Shown: one piece after another, positions 25,822 through 34,790 of the stretch
How the letters are laid out: each line of letters opens with the position of its first letter
How positions within the stretch are numbered: the first letter of the stretch is position 1
Notes under the pieces: generated by a model
Told to the model about the DNA's origin: nothing
What the model saw: the letters and a program-made list of their open reading frames with translations, nothing else
Databases searched by the model: none
Translations under genes and position numbers: made by a program
DNA from: Planctomycetota bacterium
Lineage (GTDB): Bacteria > Planctomycetota > Planctomycetia > Planctomycetales > Planctomycetaceae
NCBI GenBank assembly: GCA_027623235.1
Contig: JAQBVJ010000038.1
Span: 1-56,050, forward strand
Length of the DNA stretch: 56,050 nt
Reading direction: 5' to 3'

Positions 25822-25981
25822 TGGATCGGACTTTTTCCACGGACCGATCGTCGCGTCGTCGGCGGCGGCACCATCAGACCGTACGCTTGAGGAAACATGC
25901 GTGGCATGGGATTCTGTTTGAGCGGCGCGACACCAGTCGCTGCCTGCATCCGGGATCCCACCTCCTGCCCGAGGCCACGCC

Positions 25982-27760
25982 ATGTCACGCCGATCCGCGA
26001 TCTCATTCACGCTGCTGCTGACTTTTCTGCTGAGTGGAGCACAAGCCGCGTTCGCTCAGGCAGACACGACGGACCCGGTCCCGCGACTGATGGCCAACCT
26101 CAAGAGCGACGACGTCCGCGCGTCGGCCAGCGCCGCAAGGTCGCTCGGCGTCGTGTTCGCTCCCGGCCGCAAGCCACATCCGGCTCGCGAAGAAGTCGTC
26201 GCGGCACTCATCGTGAAGCTGGACTCAAAACTCGGCGGCGCCGTCCGACGAGATTCCGCGTGGGCACTTGGTCGGATTGAGGCGAAGGAAGCACTCGACG
26301 GCCTCAAGGTCTCTCTGAAAGACGAGGACGTCGAAGTCGCCATCGCGTCGGGCGAGGCTGTCACGCGAATCCTGCCCGTCGATGAAGCACGAGCGTATCT
26401 CAAAGAGCAGTCGGTCGACGCGACCGAGTCTCTGACCGCGGCGGTTTACACGGCGATGGCTCGAATCAGTAAAGCCGAAGATGCGGAGTTTCTGCTCGCT
26501 GGTCTTCCATCGGAAAACTGGCGGACCGAACAGGCGGCCGTCGAGGGTCTGGAACGATCGACCCGAGCGGGAGCCCGGCTCACCCCAGAGGACTACACGA
26601 AGATTGCCGGAGTGCTCGGCAACGAAATTCGAAACGCGTCCGGTGCGGCGGTGCATTTCTTTACGCATATCCGCAACGAAGATTCGATGGCGGCTGCACT
26701 CGCCGCGGCCGACGCGAAAGGCGACGGCAGCAAAGAAGACACCACGTGGCGGAACCGGTCGAACGCTCTGTCAGTGATCTTTCACTGGGGCTGGCCGACC
26801 AGCGAGCCAGCATTGCCGGTCGTCATCCGCCAGCTCGGCGATCCAACGGCCAACGTGACAAACGCAGCGCGGCAGATTCTCAATCAGCTGAAAACCGACA
26901 AGTACCTTTCGCAGAACGATCTGTACCCGCTGATGCTGACTGAGCTGGAAAAGGCCGAGGACCTTGGCCTTCGTGGCGGCATCATGCGGGAGTGGGGCAA
27001 CCACGTGGACCAGCAGTTCGCGTCGCGAATCGCCGTCGTCGCATCGAGCACGCTCACCCTGGCGATCAAGGAAAAAGATGCGTGGTCCGCGCGGGCTTAT
27101 TCGATCGCGTTGCTCGGTGAGAGCCACTACACCGGGTCGATGGAAGAAATCGCCGACTGCGTCAACGACGACGTCCCCAACGTTCGCAATGCGGCCGGGC
27201 GTTCTCTGGAACAGCTCGCCCCGCTGTGTACGAACGAGGAACGGGCCGCCGTCCCGCCGATCCTGCAGCCGCTGCTGGATAAGCCGGTCGACTGGCGCAA
27301 GACCTCCGTCGCCGCCCGAGCCGTCGCGTCGTTCCCCTCGGACGAGGCCATCACTCCACTGATCAGTCTGCTCAGCCACAGCGTGATCAACGTCCGCGAC
27401 GCGTCGAGCCACTCGCTGGCTACGATCGCCGCGTCCGGGAACGATGACCTCCGCTCAAAAATCGAACCGCTGCTGCACGCGGAAGTTTCCAGATCGAAAG
27501 GCTCGTGGCAGTACGGAGCCCGCGTCCTGGGAGCCCTCAAGAACGCGGCCGCTGTGCCGCTGCTCACGACAATCCTGACAGACGGCGACTGGCGATCCCA
27601 ACAGGCTGCTGCGCTGGCCGTCGCGCAGATTGCCGATGAGAAAAAAATCGAAGACGACGCCCTCAACAAAGCCCTCGTCGAAGCCGCGCAAAGCGAGGTC
27701 GTTCAGGTCCAGGACGCCGCCAATCAGGCATTGCGAGCGGTTTCAAAACCGAAGAGCTGA
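25982..27760 (+). CDS. Secreted HEAT-repeat protein
   Basis: A 592-residue protein with a signal peptide (ISFTLLLTFLLSGAQAAFA) and then roughly a dozen HEAT/PBS-type helical repeats. Examples are DDVRASASAARSLG, AVRRDSAWALGRIEAKEALD, NVRNAAGRSLEQLAP, NVRDASSHSLATIAA and DWRSQQAAALAVAQIAD. Such arrays form curved scaffolds for protein binding. No enzymatic domain or anchor is visible. It appears to be a single-gene transcript; its partner is unknown. Confidence 0.75.
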   Translation: MSRRSAISFTLLLTFLLSGAQAAFAQADTTDPVPRLMANLKSDDVRASASAARSLGVVFAPGRKPHPAREEVVAALIVKLDSKLGGAVRRDSAWALGRIEAKEALDGLKVSLKDEDVEVAIASGEAVTRILPVDEARAYLKEQSVDATESLTAAVYTAMARISKAEDAEFLLAGLPSENWRTEQAAVEGLERSTRAGARLTPEDYTKIAGVLGNEIRNASGAAVHFFTHIRNEDSMAAALAAADAKGDGSKEDTTWRNRSNALSVIFHWGWPTSEPALPVVIRQLGDPTANVTNAARQILNQLKTDKYLSQNDLYPLMLTELEKAEDLGLRGGIMREWGNHVDQQFASRIAVVASSTLTLAIKEKDAWSARAYSIALLGESHYTGSMEEIADCVNDDVPNVRNAAGRSLEQLAPLCTNEERAAVPPILQPLLDKPVDWRKTSVAARAVASFPSDEAITPLISLLSHSVINVRDASSHSLATIAASGNDDLRSKIEPLLHAEVSRSKGSWQYGARVLGALKNAAAVPLLTTILTDGDWRSQQAAALAVAQIADEKKIEDDALNKALVEAAQSEVVQVQDAANQALRAVSKPKS

Positions 27761-27780
27761 GGGCTACTCCCGGACAATTG

Positions 27781-27813
27781 CAGGGCGGGTGCAGGGAGGG
27801 TGCAGGGCGGGTG
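27781..27813 (+). repeat. G-rich tandem repeat, possible G-quadruplex
   Basis: Three units of about 11 bases of type GCAGGGCGGGT/GCAGGGAGGGT follow the HEAT gene stop. They give six GGG runs separated by short loops on the plus strand, enough for a G-quadruplex. Confidence 0.6.
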
Positions 27814-27845
27814 CCGCAAGCCTCGACAAGCTGGTGACTTCAAAA

Positions 27846-27912
27846 GTGGGGTAAGCATCCTGCTTGCCGTCTGTTTGCCCCGGCTAATCGCAAGCTGGAA
27901 GCTTACGCCACT
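27846..27912. repeat. Palindromic repeat (GTAAGC type)
   Basis: GTGGGGTAAGCATCCTGCTT faces GCAAGCTGGAAGCTTACGCC, giving an imperfect inverted repeat of about 22 bases per arm. With the G-rich repeat it fills much of the 377-base gap before the DUF1501 gene; nothing else is seen there. Confidence 0.6.
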
Positions 27913-28137
27913 GGAAGTCTCACGCCGGCTCAGCCCGTTTGAGACGATAGATTCCTGGCGTACTCATTTTCGATCGTCGGACTCGGAATGGACTCGTCGC
28001 GTCGGACTTTCCCACGTGGCTGTCTGAGCCGGATGGCGGGGCGCCGGTCGGGATTGTTACATTGAAAAATCTCGATTGCCAACTGTCCCCGTTCCCGGCA
28101 TCAGTTGGCCGGCCGCGACTCGTCAAAGTGAAATCTC

Positions 28138-29610
28138 ATGACCGGCTCCGCGAACCAGGATGAGCGGCTCGACCAAAGCAGACAGTCGACTCGCCGAGAG
28201 ATTCTCCGCGAGGCGGGAGGCGGGTTCGGCATGATCGGCCTCGCCTCGCTGCTGGCTGCCGACGGCGTTCTGCCGCAATCGGCGAGGGCCGCCGGTCTCA
28301 GTGAGAAATCCCCGTCGCCACTCGCCCCGAAGCGGACGCATTTTGCGTCTCGGGCAAAGCGGATTATCTGGCTCTTCATGCACGGAGGACCCAGTCATGT
28401 GGACCTGTTCGATCCAAAACCGGACCTCGTCAGGCTTCACGGTGAGACGCTGCCCGACAGCTTTGGCGACGTAATGACCCGGAGGCCGGTCGCGAAGAAT
28501 CCGCTGCTCGGTCCGATCCGCACGTTCCGGAAACGCGGCGAGTCCGGCCTGGAGGTCACCGACTTTCTGCCGCACATCGCGGAGCACGCTGACAAACTGT
28601 GCGTCCTGCGAAGCTGCCACGGCGACAGCGTGAATCATCCGCAGTCGGTTTATCAGATGAACACAGGCAACATCCTGATGGGCCGGCCGAGCGTCGGGAG
28701 CTGGGTCGCGTACGGGCTCGGCACGGAAAATCAGAACATGCCGGCGTTCGTCGTGCTGCCGGATCCGGGCAGCGGAGTCAAAGGCGGCCCGCCGGCGTGG
28801 GGCAGCGGCTACCTGCCGGCGACTTATCAGGGAACGCTCATGCGGGCCGGGAAGAATCCGATCCTGCATCTGCAGCCACCCAAAGAGATCTCCGGCGAGC
28901 AGCAGCGCCGGACCCTCGACCTGATCCGGCGTCTCAACCAGCAGCACCTCGAAGCGCGAGACGTCGACGAGGAACTCCAGGCGAGAATCAATTCGTACGA
29001 ACTGGCCTTCCGAATGCAAAGTGCCGCGCCGCAGGTTGTCGACCTCACCGAAGAAACCGAGTCCACGAAAAAGCTGTACGGCATCGGTGAGAAACAGACG
29101 GACGAGTTCGGCACGCGGTGCCTGCTCGCGCGGCGGATGATTGAACGAGGCGTCCGCTTCGTGCAGCTTTACTCGGGAGACACCGGCGGATGGGACGCTC
29201 ACAAAGATGTCGAGTCCAACCACTCCGATTACTGCGGTCGCACGGACAAACCGATCTCCGGCCTGCTGACCGACCTGGAACAGCGAGGCCTGCTCGACGA
29301 CACGCTGGTCATCTGGGGCGGCGAGTTCGGTCGGATGCCGATGAGCGAACAGGGGACCGGCCGCGACCACAACCCCTGGGGCTACTCGGTGTGGTTCGCC
29401 GGAGCCCGCACGCAAGGCGGCACCCACTACGGAGCCACCGACCCCGTCGGCCTGCGAGCGGAAGAGAACCCCGTCGCGGTCCACGACCTTCACGCCACAA
29501 TCCTGCACCTGCTCGGCATGGACCACGAATCGCTGACGTATTTCCACAACGGCCGCGACGAGCGATTAACCGACGTCGCCGGCCGAGTTGTCCACGAGGT
29601 GCTGGCATGA
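28138..29610 (+). CDS. DUF1501 protein
   Basis: A 490-residue protein of the DUF1501 family (alkaline-phosphatase/sulfatase-like fold). A Tat-like or twin-Arg region (STRREILREAGGGFGMIGL) begins the protein; then IIWLFMHGGPSHVDLFDPKP, typical of the family, MPAFVVLPDPGSGVKGG, RGVRFVQLYSGDTGGWDAHKD, LDDTLVIWGGEFGRMP and GRDHNPWGYSVWFAGA follow. In planctomycetes DUF1501 genes are regularly paired with DUF1549/DUF1553 genes in putative polysaccharide-related loci. Here its stop overlaps the next gene's start as ATGA, so the pair is translationally coupled. Confidence 0.88.
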   Translation: MTGSANQDERLDQSRQSTRREILREAGGGFGMIGLASLLAADGVLPQSARAAGLSEKSPSPLAPKRTHFASRAKRIIWLFMHGGPSHVDLFDPKPDLVRLHGETLPDSFGDVMTRRPVAKNPLLGPIRTFRKRGESGLEVTDFLPHIAEHADKLCVLRSCHGDSVNHPQSVYQMNTGNILMGRPSVGSWVAYGLGTENQNMPAFVVLPDPGSGVKGGPPAWGSGYLPATYQGTLMRAGKNPILHLQPPKEISGEQQRRTLDLIRRLNQQHLEARDVDEELQARINSYELAFRMQSAAPQVVDLTEETESTKKLYGIGEKQTDEFGTRCLLARRMIERGVRFVQLYSGDTGGWDAHKDVESNHSDYCGRTDKPISGLLTDLEQRGLLDDTLVIWGGEFGRMPMSEQGTGRDHNPWGYSVWFAGARTQGGTHYGATDPVGLRAEENPVAVHDLHATILHLLGMDHESLTYFHNGRDERLTDVAGRVVHEVLA

Positions 29611-31646
29611 GGGATGTGCGGTCGCTCAGCGCAAAGACGCGAAGACGCAGAGATTCGCAAAGAAGCCCCTGCTTTTCTTCCCTTTGCGCACCTCTGCGTC
29701 TTTGTGTCTTTGCGCTGAATGTCACTCTGGCCATCCCGCTAGCAAGCCTCGCCGAGCCGCCGATCACCGATTCCGACCGCGATCACTGGGCGTTCTCCAC
29801 ACTGGTGAGGCCCGAAGTTCCGCAAACAAATCTCGTCACGTTGCCTCCCGAGTTCGCTTTTGACCGCCACGAACTGGTCGACTGGTCGCGGAATTCGATT
29901 GACGATTTCATTCTGGCAAAGCTGATTGAAAACGGGCTCGTGCCGATGCCGAGCGCCGATCGGACGACGCTCATTCGGCGGCTTTCATTTGACCTGACCG
30001 GACTGCCGCCGACTCCCGAAGAGGTCGACGCGTTTGTGAACGACCCTCGGCCGGACGCCTTTGAGCAACTTGTCGAGCGGCTGCTTGCGTCGTCGGCTTA
30101 CGGCGAGCGGTGGGCGCAGCACTGGCTCGACCTGGCTCGCTTTGCTGAGACGGACGGATTCGAGCATGACAAGCTGCGGCCGGATTCCTGGAAGTACCGG
30201 GACTGGGTCATCGACGCGCTCAACGAGGATTTGCCTTACGACGAGTTCGTTCTGGCACAGCTCGCCGGTGATGAGCCGCCCAACGACAACCGGATCGCCA
30301 CCGGTTTTCTGACCTGCGGGCCGGACATGCCGGACATCAATCTGCAGGACGAACGTCGGCACAGTTTTATGAACGAAATGACCTCGACGGTCGGGTCGGT
30401 GTTTCTCGGACTGCAGATCGGCTGTGCCCAGTGCCACGACCACAAGTTCGACCCGGTCAGCCAGCTCGACTTTTATCGGATGCGGGCGTTCTTCGATCGC
30501 GCGTTCGATTTCACAAAAAACAAGACCGTCGAGCTGCCATCCCGCAACGGTGGAAGCTTCAAGAGTCACCTGATGACTCGCGGCGACTTCCGTCGTCCCG
30601 GTGAGGCTGTTGAGCCCGCATTTCTGCGCATCGCCAATCCGCAGGATCTCGCACCGGAGATCGCCGAGGGCAAGGCTGGCACACGCACACAACTCGCACG
30701 ATGGATCACGCGGCCCGACAATCCGCTGTCGACGCGAGTCCTGGCGAACCGGCTCTGGTATTACCACTTCGGCGAAGGGCTCAGCGAATCGCCGAGCGAC
30801 TTCGGCCTCGTTGGCGACTCACCAATTCATCTGAAGCTGCTCGACTGGCTCGCGACGGAGATCCCGCGGCGCGGCTGGAGCCTCAAGGAAATGCACCGCC
30901 TCATCGTGACGTCGTCCACCTGGCGTCAGCCGAGCCGCCGGCCGGACCGGTCGCGGAATAACCTCGTCGCGCGGTGGGAGAATTCGCTTTCGAAGGACAA
31001 GCAGAACCGACTTTACTCGCGCGGACGCCGACGGCGGCTCGAAGGCGAAGCGATTCGTGATGCGATTCTCGCCGCGTCGGGGCAGCTCAATCAGCGCCGG
31101 AGTGGTCCCGGCATCCGCCCGCCGCTTCCGCCGGAACTCGTCCGGTCACTGCTGCGAGACCAGTGGCCGGTCAGCACCGAGGCCGAGGACTTTTCGCGAC
31201 GCAGCATCTACATCTTCGTGCGGCGGAATCTGCGGTACCCGATTTTTGAGGCCTTCGACAAGCCGGACACGAACGCCAGTTGCCCTCGGCGCAACACGTC
31301 AACGATCGCTCCGCAGGCACTCATGCTGATGAACTCAGACGTGTCGGTCGACGCGGCGAAAGCCTTTGCCGGCCGCATCCTCGCCCACGAAAACGGCCAT
31401 TCGCGAGGCAAGCAGATCGAGCTGGGATTCCAGCTCACTCTGGGACGGTTTCCGAAATCCTCAGACGCTGCAACGGCGCTGACATTTCTGGAGGATGACA
31501 CGGCCTTCCATGAGGCCGCTCAGAAAGCGGGACAGAAACTCCACATCCCGCCCGGAGATCTGCCGGTTCCGGACGCGGAAGCCGCGGCGCTGGCCGACCT
31601 TTGCCTGGGACTGTTCAACCTCAGCGAGTTCATCTACGTCGACTGA
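29607..31646 (+). CDS. DUF1549/DUF1553 protein, signal peptide partly from a palindromic repeat
   Basis: A 679-residue secreted protein. DUF1549 covers about residues 70-300, with GERWAQHWLDLARFAETDGF and a CAQCHDHKFDPV heme-type CxxCH. DUF1553 covers 370-630, with NPLSTRVLANRLWYYHFGEG, GWSLKEMHRLIVTSSTWRQ and NASCPRRNTSTIAPQALMLM. The separate N-terminal cytochrome domain often seen is lacking. The start at 29607 is fixed by the ATGA overlap with the DUF1501 stop. Residues 7-38 are encoded by a palindromic repeat whose right arm supplies the hydrophobic LCVFALNVTLAIPLASLA signal sequence. Function is unknown; a role with DUF1501 in polymer use is inferred. Confidence 0.85.
   Translation: MRDVRSLSAKTRRRRDSQRSPCFSSLCAPLRLCVFALNVTLAIPLASLAEPPITDSDRDHWAFSTLVRPEVPQTNLVTLPPEFAFDRHELVDWSRNSIDDFILAKLIENGLVPMPSADRTTLIRRLSFDLTGLPPTPEEVDAFVNDPRPDAFEQLVERLLASSAYGERWAQHWLDLARFAETDGFEHDKLRPDSWKYRDWVIDALNEDLPYDEFVLAQLAGDEPPNDNRIATGFLTCGPDMPDINLQDERRHSFMNEMTSTVGSVFLGLQIGCAQCHDHKFDPVSQLDFYRMRAFFDRAFDFTKNKTVELPSRNGGSFKSHLMTRGDFRRPGEAVEPAFLRIANPQDLAPEIAEGKAGTRTQLARWITRPDNPLSTRVLANRLWYYHFGEGLSESPSDFGLVGDSPIHLKLLDWLATEIPRRGWSLKEMHRLIVTSSTWRQPSRRPDRSRNNLVARWENSLSKDKQNRLYSRGRRRRLEGEAIRDAILAASGQLNQRRSGPGIRPPLPPELVRSLLRDQWPVSTEAEDFSRRSIYIFVRRNLRYPIFEAFDKPDTNASCPRRNTSTIAPQALMLMNSDVSVDAAKAFAGRILAHENGHSRGKQIELGFQLTLGRFPKSSDAATALTFLEDDTAFHEAAQKAGQKLHIPPGDLPVPDAEAAALADLCLGLFNLSEFIYVD
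29625..29719. repeat. Palindromic repeat inside the DUF1549/1553 coding region
   Basis: CTCAGCGCAAAGACGCGAAG (29625) and its mirror ending CTTTGCGCTGAA (29719) form a nearly complete hairpin, with inner arms TTCGCAAAGAAG and CTTCCCTTTGCG. The same CTCTGCGTCTT..CTTTGCGCTG half-site occurs upstream of nirB at about 38640. This is a widely seen interspersed repeat type. Confidence 0.8.
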
Positions 31647-31975
31647 TCAGGTTCGCCTTCAGTCGCGTCCCAGGACCAGCCGCAGTTCGGGCAGGCATTG
31701 GCGTCCGACGGCATCTCGGATCCGCACGACAGGCGTTTGACCCGCTCATCCGCTTCGGCGACCTGATTCGTTTCAGGAAGCTCAACGTCCGGTGAAAACG
31801 AGTGCCGCAGACCGCACCGCGAGCATGTGTAAACCGACATTCGCTGATGGCCGAAACTCAGAACGCGCTCCAGCCCGGACTCGACGATTTCATTCATCCG
31901 AAAAAAGACGCCGGATTCGCAGTGGCTGCACCGCCGTTTTCGCCCGGCAATTTCAACTTCAATCGGATCACTCAT
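31634..31975 (-). CDS. Zinc-ribbon protein
   Basis: A 113-residue soluble protein with three Cys pairs: RRCSHCESGVFF, YTCSRCGLRHSF and a C-terminal CPNCGWSWDATEG; a lone Cys (LSCGSEM) may complete a site. It looks like a metal-stabilised fold with one or two zinc ribbons. Function is unknown. The start at 31975 (MSDPIEVEIAG) follows AAGGAAC; the longer frame to 32098 lacks support. Its 3' end overlaps the convergent DUF1553 stop by 13 bases, and it is divergent from purQ with a 137-base gap. Confidence 0.7.
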   Translation of the reverse strand: MSDPIEVEIAGRKRRCSHCESGVFFRMNEIVESGLERVLSFGHQRMSVYTCSRCGLRHSFSPDVELPETNQVAEADERVKRLSCGSEMPSDANACPNCGWSWDATEGEPDQST

Positions 31976-32112
31976 CGCGGGTTCCTTGAGGAATTGGCTC
32001 GGTGGCTCACGAACAGAGTTGTGAATAGGATACCCACCCGACGGCGAATTCCGCTCGCCGATCATCGTAATTCTTTCCCGCGACGTGCCAATCGGCACAA
32101 AGAATACGAGTC

Positions 32113-32931
32113 ATGGCCACTCCCAGAATCTGCGTGCTGCGAGCTCCCGGAACAAACTGCGATCCCGAAACCGCTCACGCCTTTGAGCTGTGCGGGGCCG
32201 ACGCCGAGCGAGTGCATCTGCTGCGGATTCTCGAAAATCCCGCAATGCTGAGCGACTTTCAAGTGCTGTGCATCCCCGGCGGGTTCAGCTACGGGGACGA
32301 CATCGGAGCCGGCGTGATCTTCGCCAGCCATCTCCAGGGTCGCCTCTCGGAAGTGTTGCGAGAGTTTCTCTCGGCTGACAAACTCTGCCTGGGAATCTGC
32401 AACGGATTTCAGGTGCTGCTGAAGTCGGGCATCCTGCCAGGAGGAGCAGACGGGCTCGCGGCAGCGGCCGAAGGCGAGCGCGATGCCACCCTCACCTGGA
32501 ACGACAACGGCCGTTACACCTCGCTGTGGGTGAGGCTGCAGAACCTCAGCCCGCAGAACGTCTTCCTGAAGGGCATTGACGAGATCGAAATGCCGATCGC
32601 TCACGCCGAAGGCCGCATCGTCGTTCGCGACAAGTCGATCGTCGACGCCTGGCGCGAAGCTGGTCAGATCGCTGCCTGCTACCGAAACGGCACGCCGCAC
32701 GGGAACGCCGCCGACTGGCTTGCGGCGAAACTCGACTACCCGGTGAATCCGAACGGCTCGTTCGCCAACATCGCCGGACTCAGCGACACGTCCGGTCGAG
32801 TCCTCGGCCTGATGCCTCACCCCGAGCGGTTCATCCACGCGACTCAGCATCCCAACTGGACTCGGCTGAAACTTCGCGGGGAAGGCGATGGACTGAAAGT
32901 GTTTCGAAATGCCGTTGAGTATTTCGCGTGA
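32113..32931 (+). CDS. purQ: Phosphoribosylformylglycinamidine synthase, glutaminase subunit PurQ
   Basis: A 272-residue class I glutamine amidotransferase that supplies ammonia to FGAM synthase in purine synthesis. It has CIPGGFSYGDDIGAGVIFAS, the nucleophile in LCLGICNGFQVLLKSG (Cys96), EGRIVVRD and the terminal catalytic GLMPHPERFIHA. The 272-residue length matches the longer PurQ form that works with separate PurL and PurS. Neither gene is in the window, so this is an isolated purine gene. The start MATPRICVLRAPGTNCD is typical. Confidence 0.92.
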   Translation: MATPRICVLRAPGTNCDPETAHAFELCGADAERVHLLRILENPAMLSDFQVLCIPGGFSYGDDIGAGVIFASHLQGRLSEVLREFLSADKLCLGICNGFQVLLKSGILPGGADGLAAAAEGERDATLTWNDNGRYTSLWVRLQNLSPQNVFLKGIDEIEMPIAHAEGRIVVRDKSIVDAWREAGQIAACYRNGTPHGNAADWLAAKLDYPVNPNGSFANIAGLSDTSGRVLGLMPHPERFIHATQHPNWTRLKLRGEGDGLKVFRNAVEYFA

Positions 32932-32958
32932 ACGTCCGATGGCCCGTGCGATCCTCAA

Positions 32959-33049
32959 ACAGTCCGTTGGGAAAGTAGCGGCACGGCAAGCCGTCCGGTC
33001 CCGGCTGGCTTTCCCACGCAAAACCGGGCGTCTTGCGCCGCTCCGCTAG
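32959..33049. repeat. Intergenic palindromic repeat, copy 4
   Basis: ACAGTCCGTTGGGAAAGTAG leads into CGGCACGGCAAGCCGTCCGG, which is mirrored by CCGGGCGTCTTGCGCCGCTC. It separates convergent purQ and the oxidoreductase gene, ending 3 bases before the latter's stop region. Confidence 0.75.
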
Positions 33050-34677
33050 ATCCCGTCGCGGAGCATTTCGCGCGAGGCGTTCAGGCCGCAGGCTCCCATG
33101 ACTCCCCCGCCGGGGTGTGCCGCGCTGCCGCAGAGGTAGAGGCCTCCGACTGGCGTGCGGTAGTCGCTCCAGCCGGCGACGGGTCGCAGGCTGAAGAGCT
33201 GGTGGAGCGGCATCGCTCCCTGGAAAATGTTGCCACCGGTGAGGCCGTAAACGGACTCGAGATCTTTCGGGCTGAGGATCTGCCGGTGCAGAATCGAGGC
33301 CGGGACGTTGGGCGCGTAGCGCGCGATCTCGGCAACGCAGCGATCGGCGAATTCGTTTTTGAATTCGTCGTTCCACTCAAGTCCCTCAGCCAGTTTGTAC
33401 GGCGCGTATTGGACGAAGAGGGACAGGATGTGGTGGCCGGCCGGAGTCAGCGTGCGGTCGACCGAAGTCGGGATCGTCATCTCGACGATCGGACGGTCGG
33501 ACGGGCGACCGTACTTGGCGTCGTCGTAAGCCCGTTCCAGGTAGTCGACCGAGCAGCCGATGTGGATCGTGCCTCGATGTTGAGGTCCGACTTCCGAATT
33601 GCCAGGCAGGCAGGTGAAATCGGGAAGCTCGCGGACGGCGAGGTTGATCTTCATGCTCGCGCTGGCGTAGTCGATTCGTCGGACCGCGTTGACGAAGTGT
33701 TCTGGCAGATGTTTTTCGTCGAGGAACCGGTTGAACGTCAGGTTGGCGTCGACGCACGAGGCAACAGTCTTTGTGGCGATCTCCTCGCCCGACGAAAGCA
33801 CGATGCCGCAGGCTTTTCCGTCGGCGACCTGGATTGAGGTGACTTCGGCTTCTGTCCGAATCTCGACGCCGGCCTCCTCGCACGACTTCGCCATGGCTGA
33901 GGTCAGGCCGCCCATGCCGCCTTCGACGTAGCCCCAGACTCCGCGTGCCCCTCCGGCCGAGCCCATGACGTGGTGCAGCAGAACGTACGCCGTGCCCGGC
34001 GCGGAGATCGGTTGAAACGTGCCGATGATCGCGTCGGTGGCGAGGGTTGAGATCAGCACGTCCGATTCGAACCAGCGTTCCAGAATCGGCCGCGCGGCTC
34101 CCGTAAGAATCTCGATGGCCTCCGGCATGTCGCTGCCGAGCGACTTCAACGCCTGGAAAATCGAGTAGCCGGCTTTGGCATCTCGAAACTTCTTGCTGAG
34201 CGGGATGCGTCTCCAGTCGGCCGGCAGTGGCAACAGGTCCGGCGGAGTCTTGTCGAGCACCGGTTCCAGGCACTCGGCGATCCGTTCGAGCAGTCGGCTG
34301 TAGCGCGGGTAAGCCTCGGCATCTTTCTGCGAGAACTTTGCGATCTCGCTTCGGTTCAGTTCCGCGTCCGGCCCGAGCAGCAGGTAGCGGCCGTCCTCAA
34401 GCGGTGTGAACGACGACGGGTTTCGGGCGAGCACTTTGTAGCCGTGCCGTTTCAGTTCCATCCGCTGTTCGATTTCCGGGAGGAGCAGACTCACCACGTA
34501 GGACGCCGTCGAGACGCGATAACCCGGCCAGAGTTCCTCCGTCACCGCGCAGCCGCCGACAACGTTTCGCCGTTCCAGGACGAGGACTTTCTTCCCGGCC
34601 CGCGCGAGTTCGAACGCACAGACAAGTCCGTTGTGTCCGGCACCGATGATGACGCAGTCGTAGCGGGTTGCAGTCAT
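33046..34677 (-). CDS. Phytoene-desaturase-like FAD oxidoreductase (PYROXD2-like)
   Basis: A 543-residue FAD protein. The Rossmann motif is VIIGAGHNGLVCAFELARAG at the N-terminus, followed by VVGGCAVTEELWPGYRVS. A GYVEGGMGGLTSAMAKS segment (substrate domain) and the C-terminal FAD motif LYLCGSAAHPGGGVMGACG complete the family pattern. It fits the carotenoid-desaturase superfamily, closest in layout to PYROXD2-type proteins of unknown substrate. No carotenoid synthesis genes are nearby, so a desaturase function is not assumed. The start MTATRYDCVIIG lies just after a paired-palindrome region. Confidence 0.82.
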   Translation of the reverse strand: MTATRYDCVIIGAGHNGLVCAFELARAGKKVLVLERRNVVGGCAVTEELWPGYRVSTASYVVSLLLPEIEQRMELKRHGYKVLARNPSSFTPLEDGRYLLLGPDAELNRSEIAKFSQKDAEAYPRYSRLLERIAECLEPVLDKTPPDLLPLPADWRRIPLSKKFRDAKAGYSIFQALKSLGSDMPEAIEILTGAARPILERWFESDVLISTLATDAIIGTFQPISAPGTAYVLLHHVMGSAGGARGVWGYVEGGMGGLTSAMAKSCEEAGVEIRTEAEVTSIQVADGKACGIVLSSGEEIATKTVASCVDANLTFNRFLDEKHLPEHFVNAVRRIDYASASMKINLAVRELPDFTCLPGNSEVGPQHRGTIHIGCSVDYLERAYDDAKYGRPSDRPIVEMTIPTSVDRTLTPAGHHILSLFVQYAPYKLAEGLEWNDEFKNEFADRCVAEIARYAPNVPASILHRQILSPKDLESVYGLTGGNIFQGAMPLHQLFSLRPVAGWSDYRTPVGGLYLCGSAAHPGGGVMGACGLNASREMLRDGI

Positions 34678-34692
34678 GAGGAGTCGCCAACT

Positions 34693-34790
34693 TAGGCGGA
34701 TTTCTCCGAAATCCGCAGGTCATTGATACTGCAACTTGAATTGTCCTGGCCAGGAGGAAGACATGCAGATTTCAGAGAAATCTGCCTGCG
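34693..34790. repeat. Pair of related palindromes
   Basis: GCGGATTTCTCCGAAATCCG (34696) is a near-perfect hairpin, and GCAGATTTCAGAGAAATCTG (34765) a second; the two are variants of each other in opposite orientation about 50 bases apart. They lie just past the porin stop, so they may end or stabilise the porin transcript, but no U-tract is present. Confidence 0.6.

Noticed and set aside
27781..27813. CRISPR-like array
   Set aside because: Only about three very short tandem units and no spacers or cas genes.
29190..29606. Upstream extension of the DUF1549/1553 frame
   Set aside because: It overlaps the DUF1501 gene for over 400 bases; the ATGA overlap at 29607 is the natural start.
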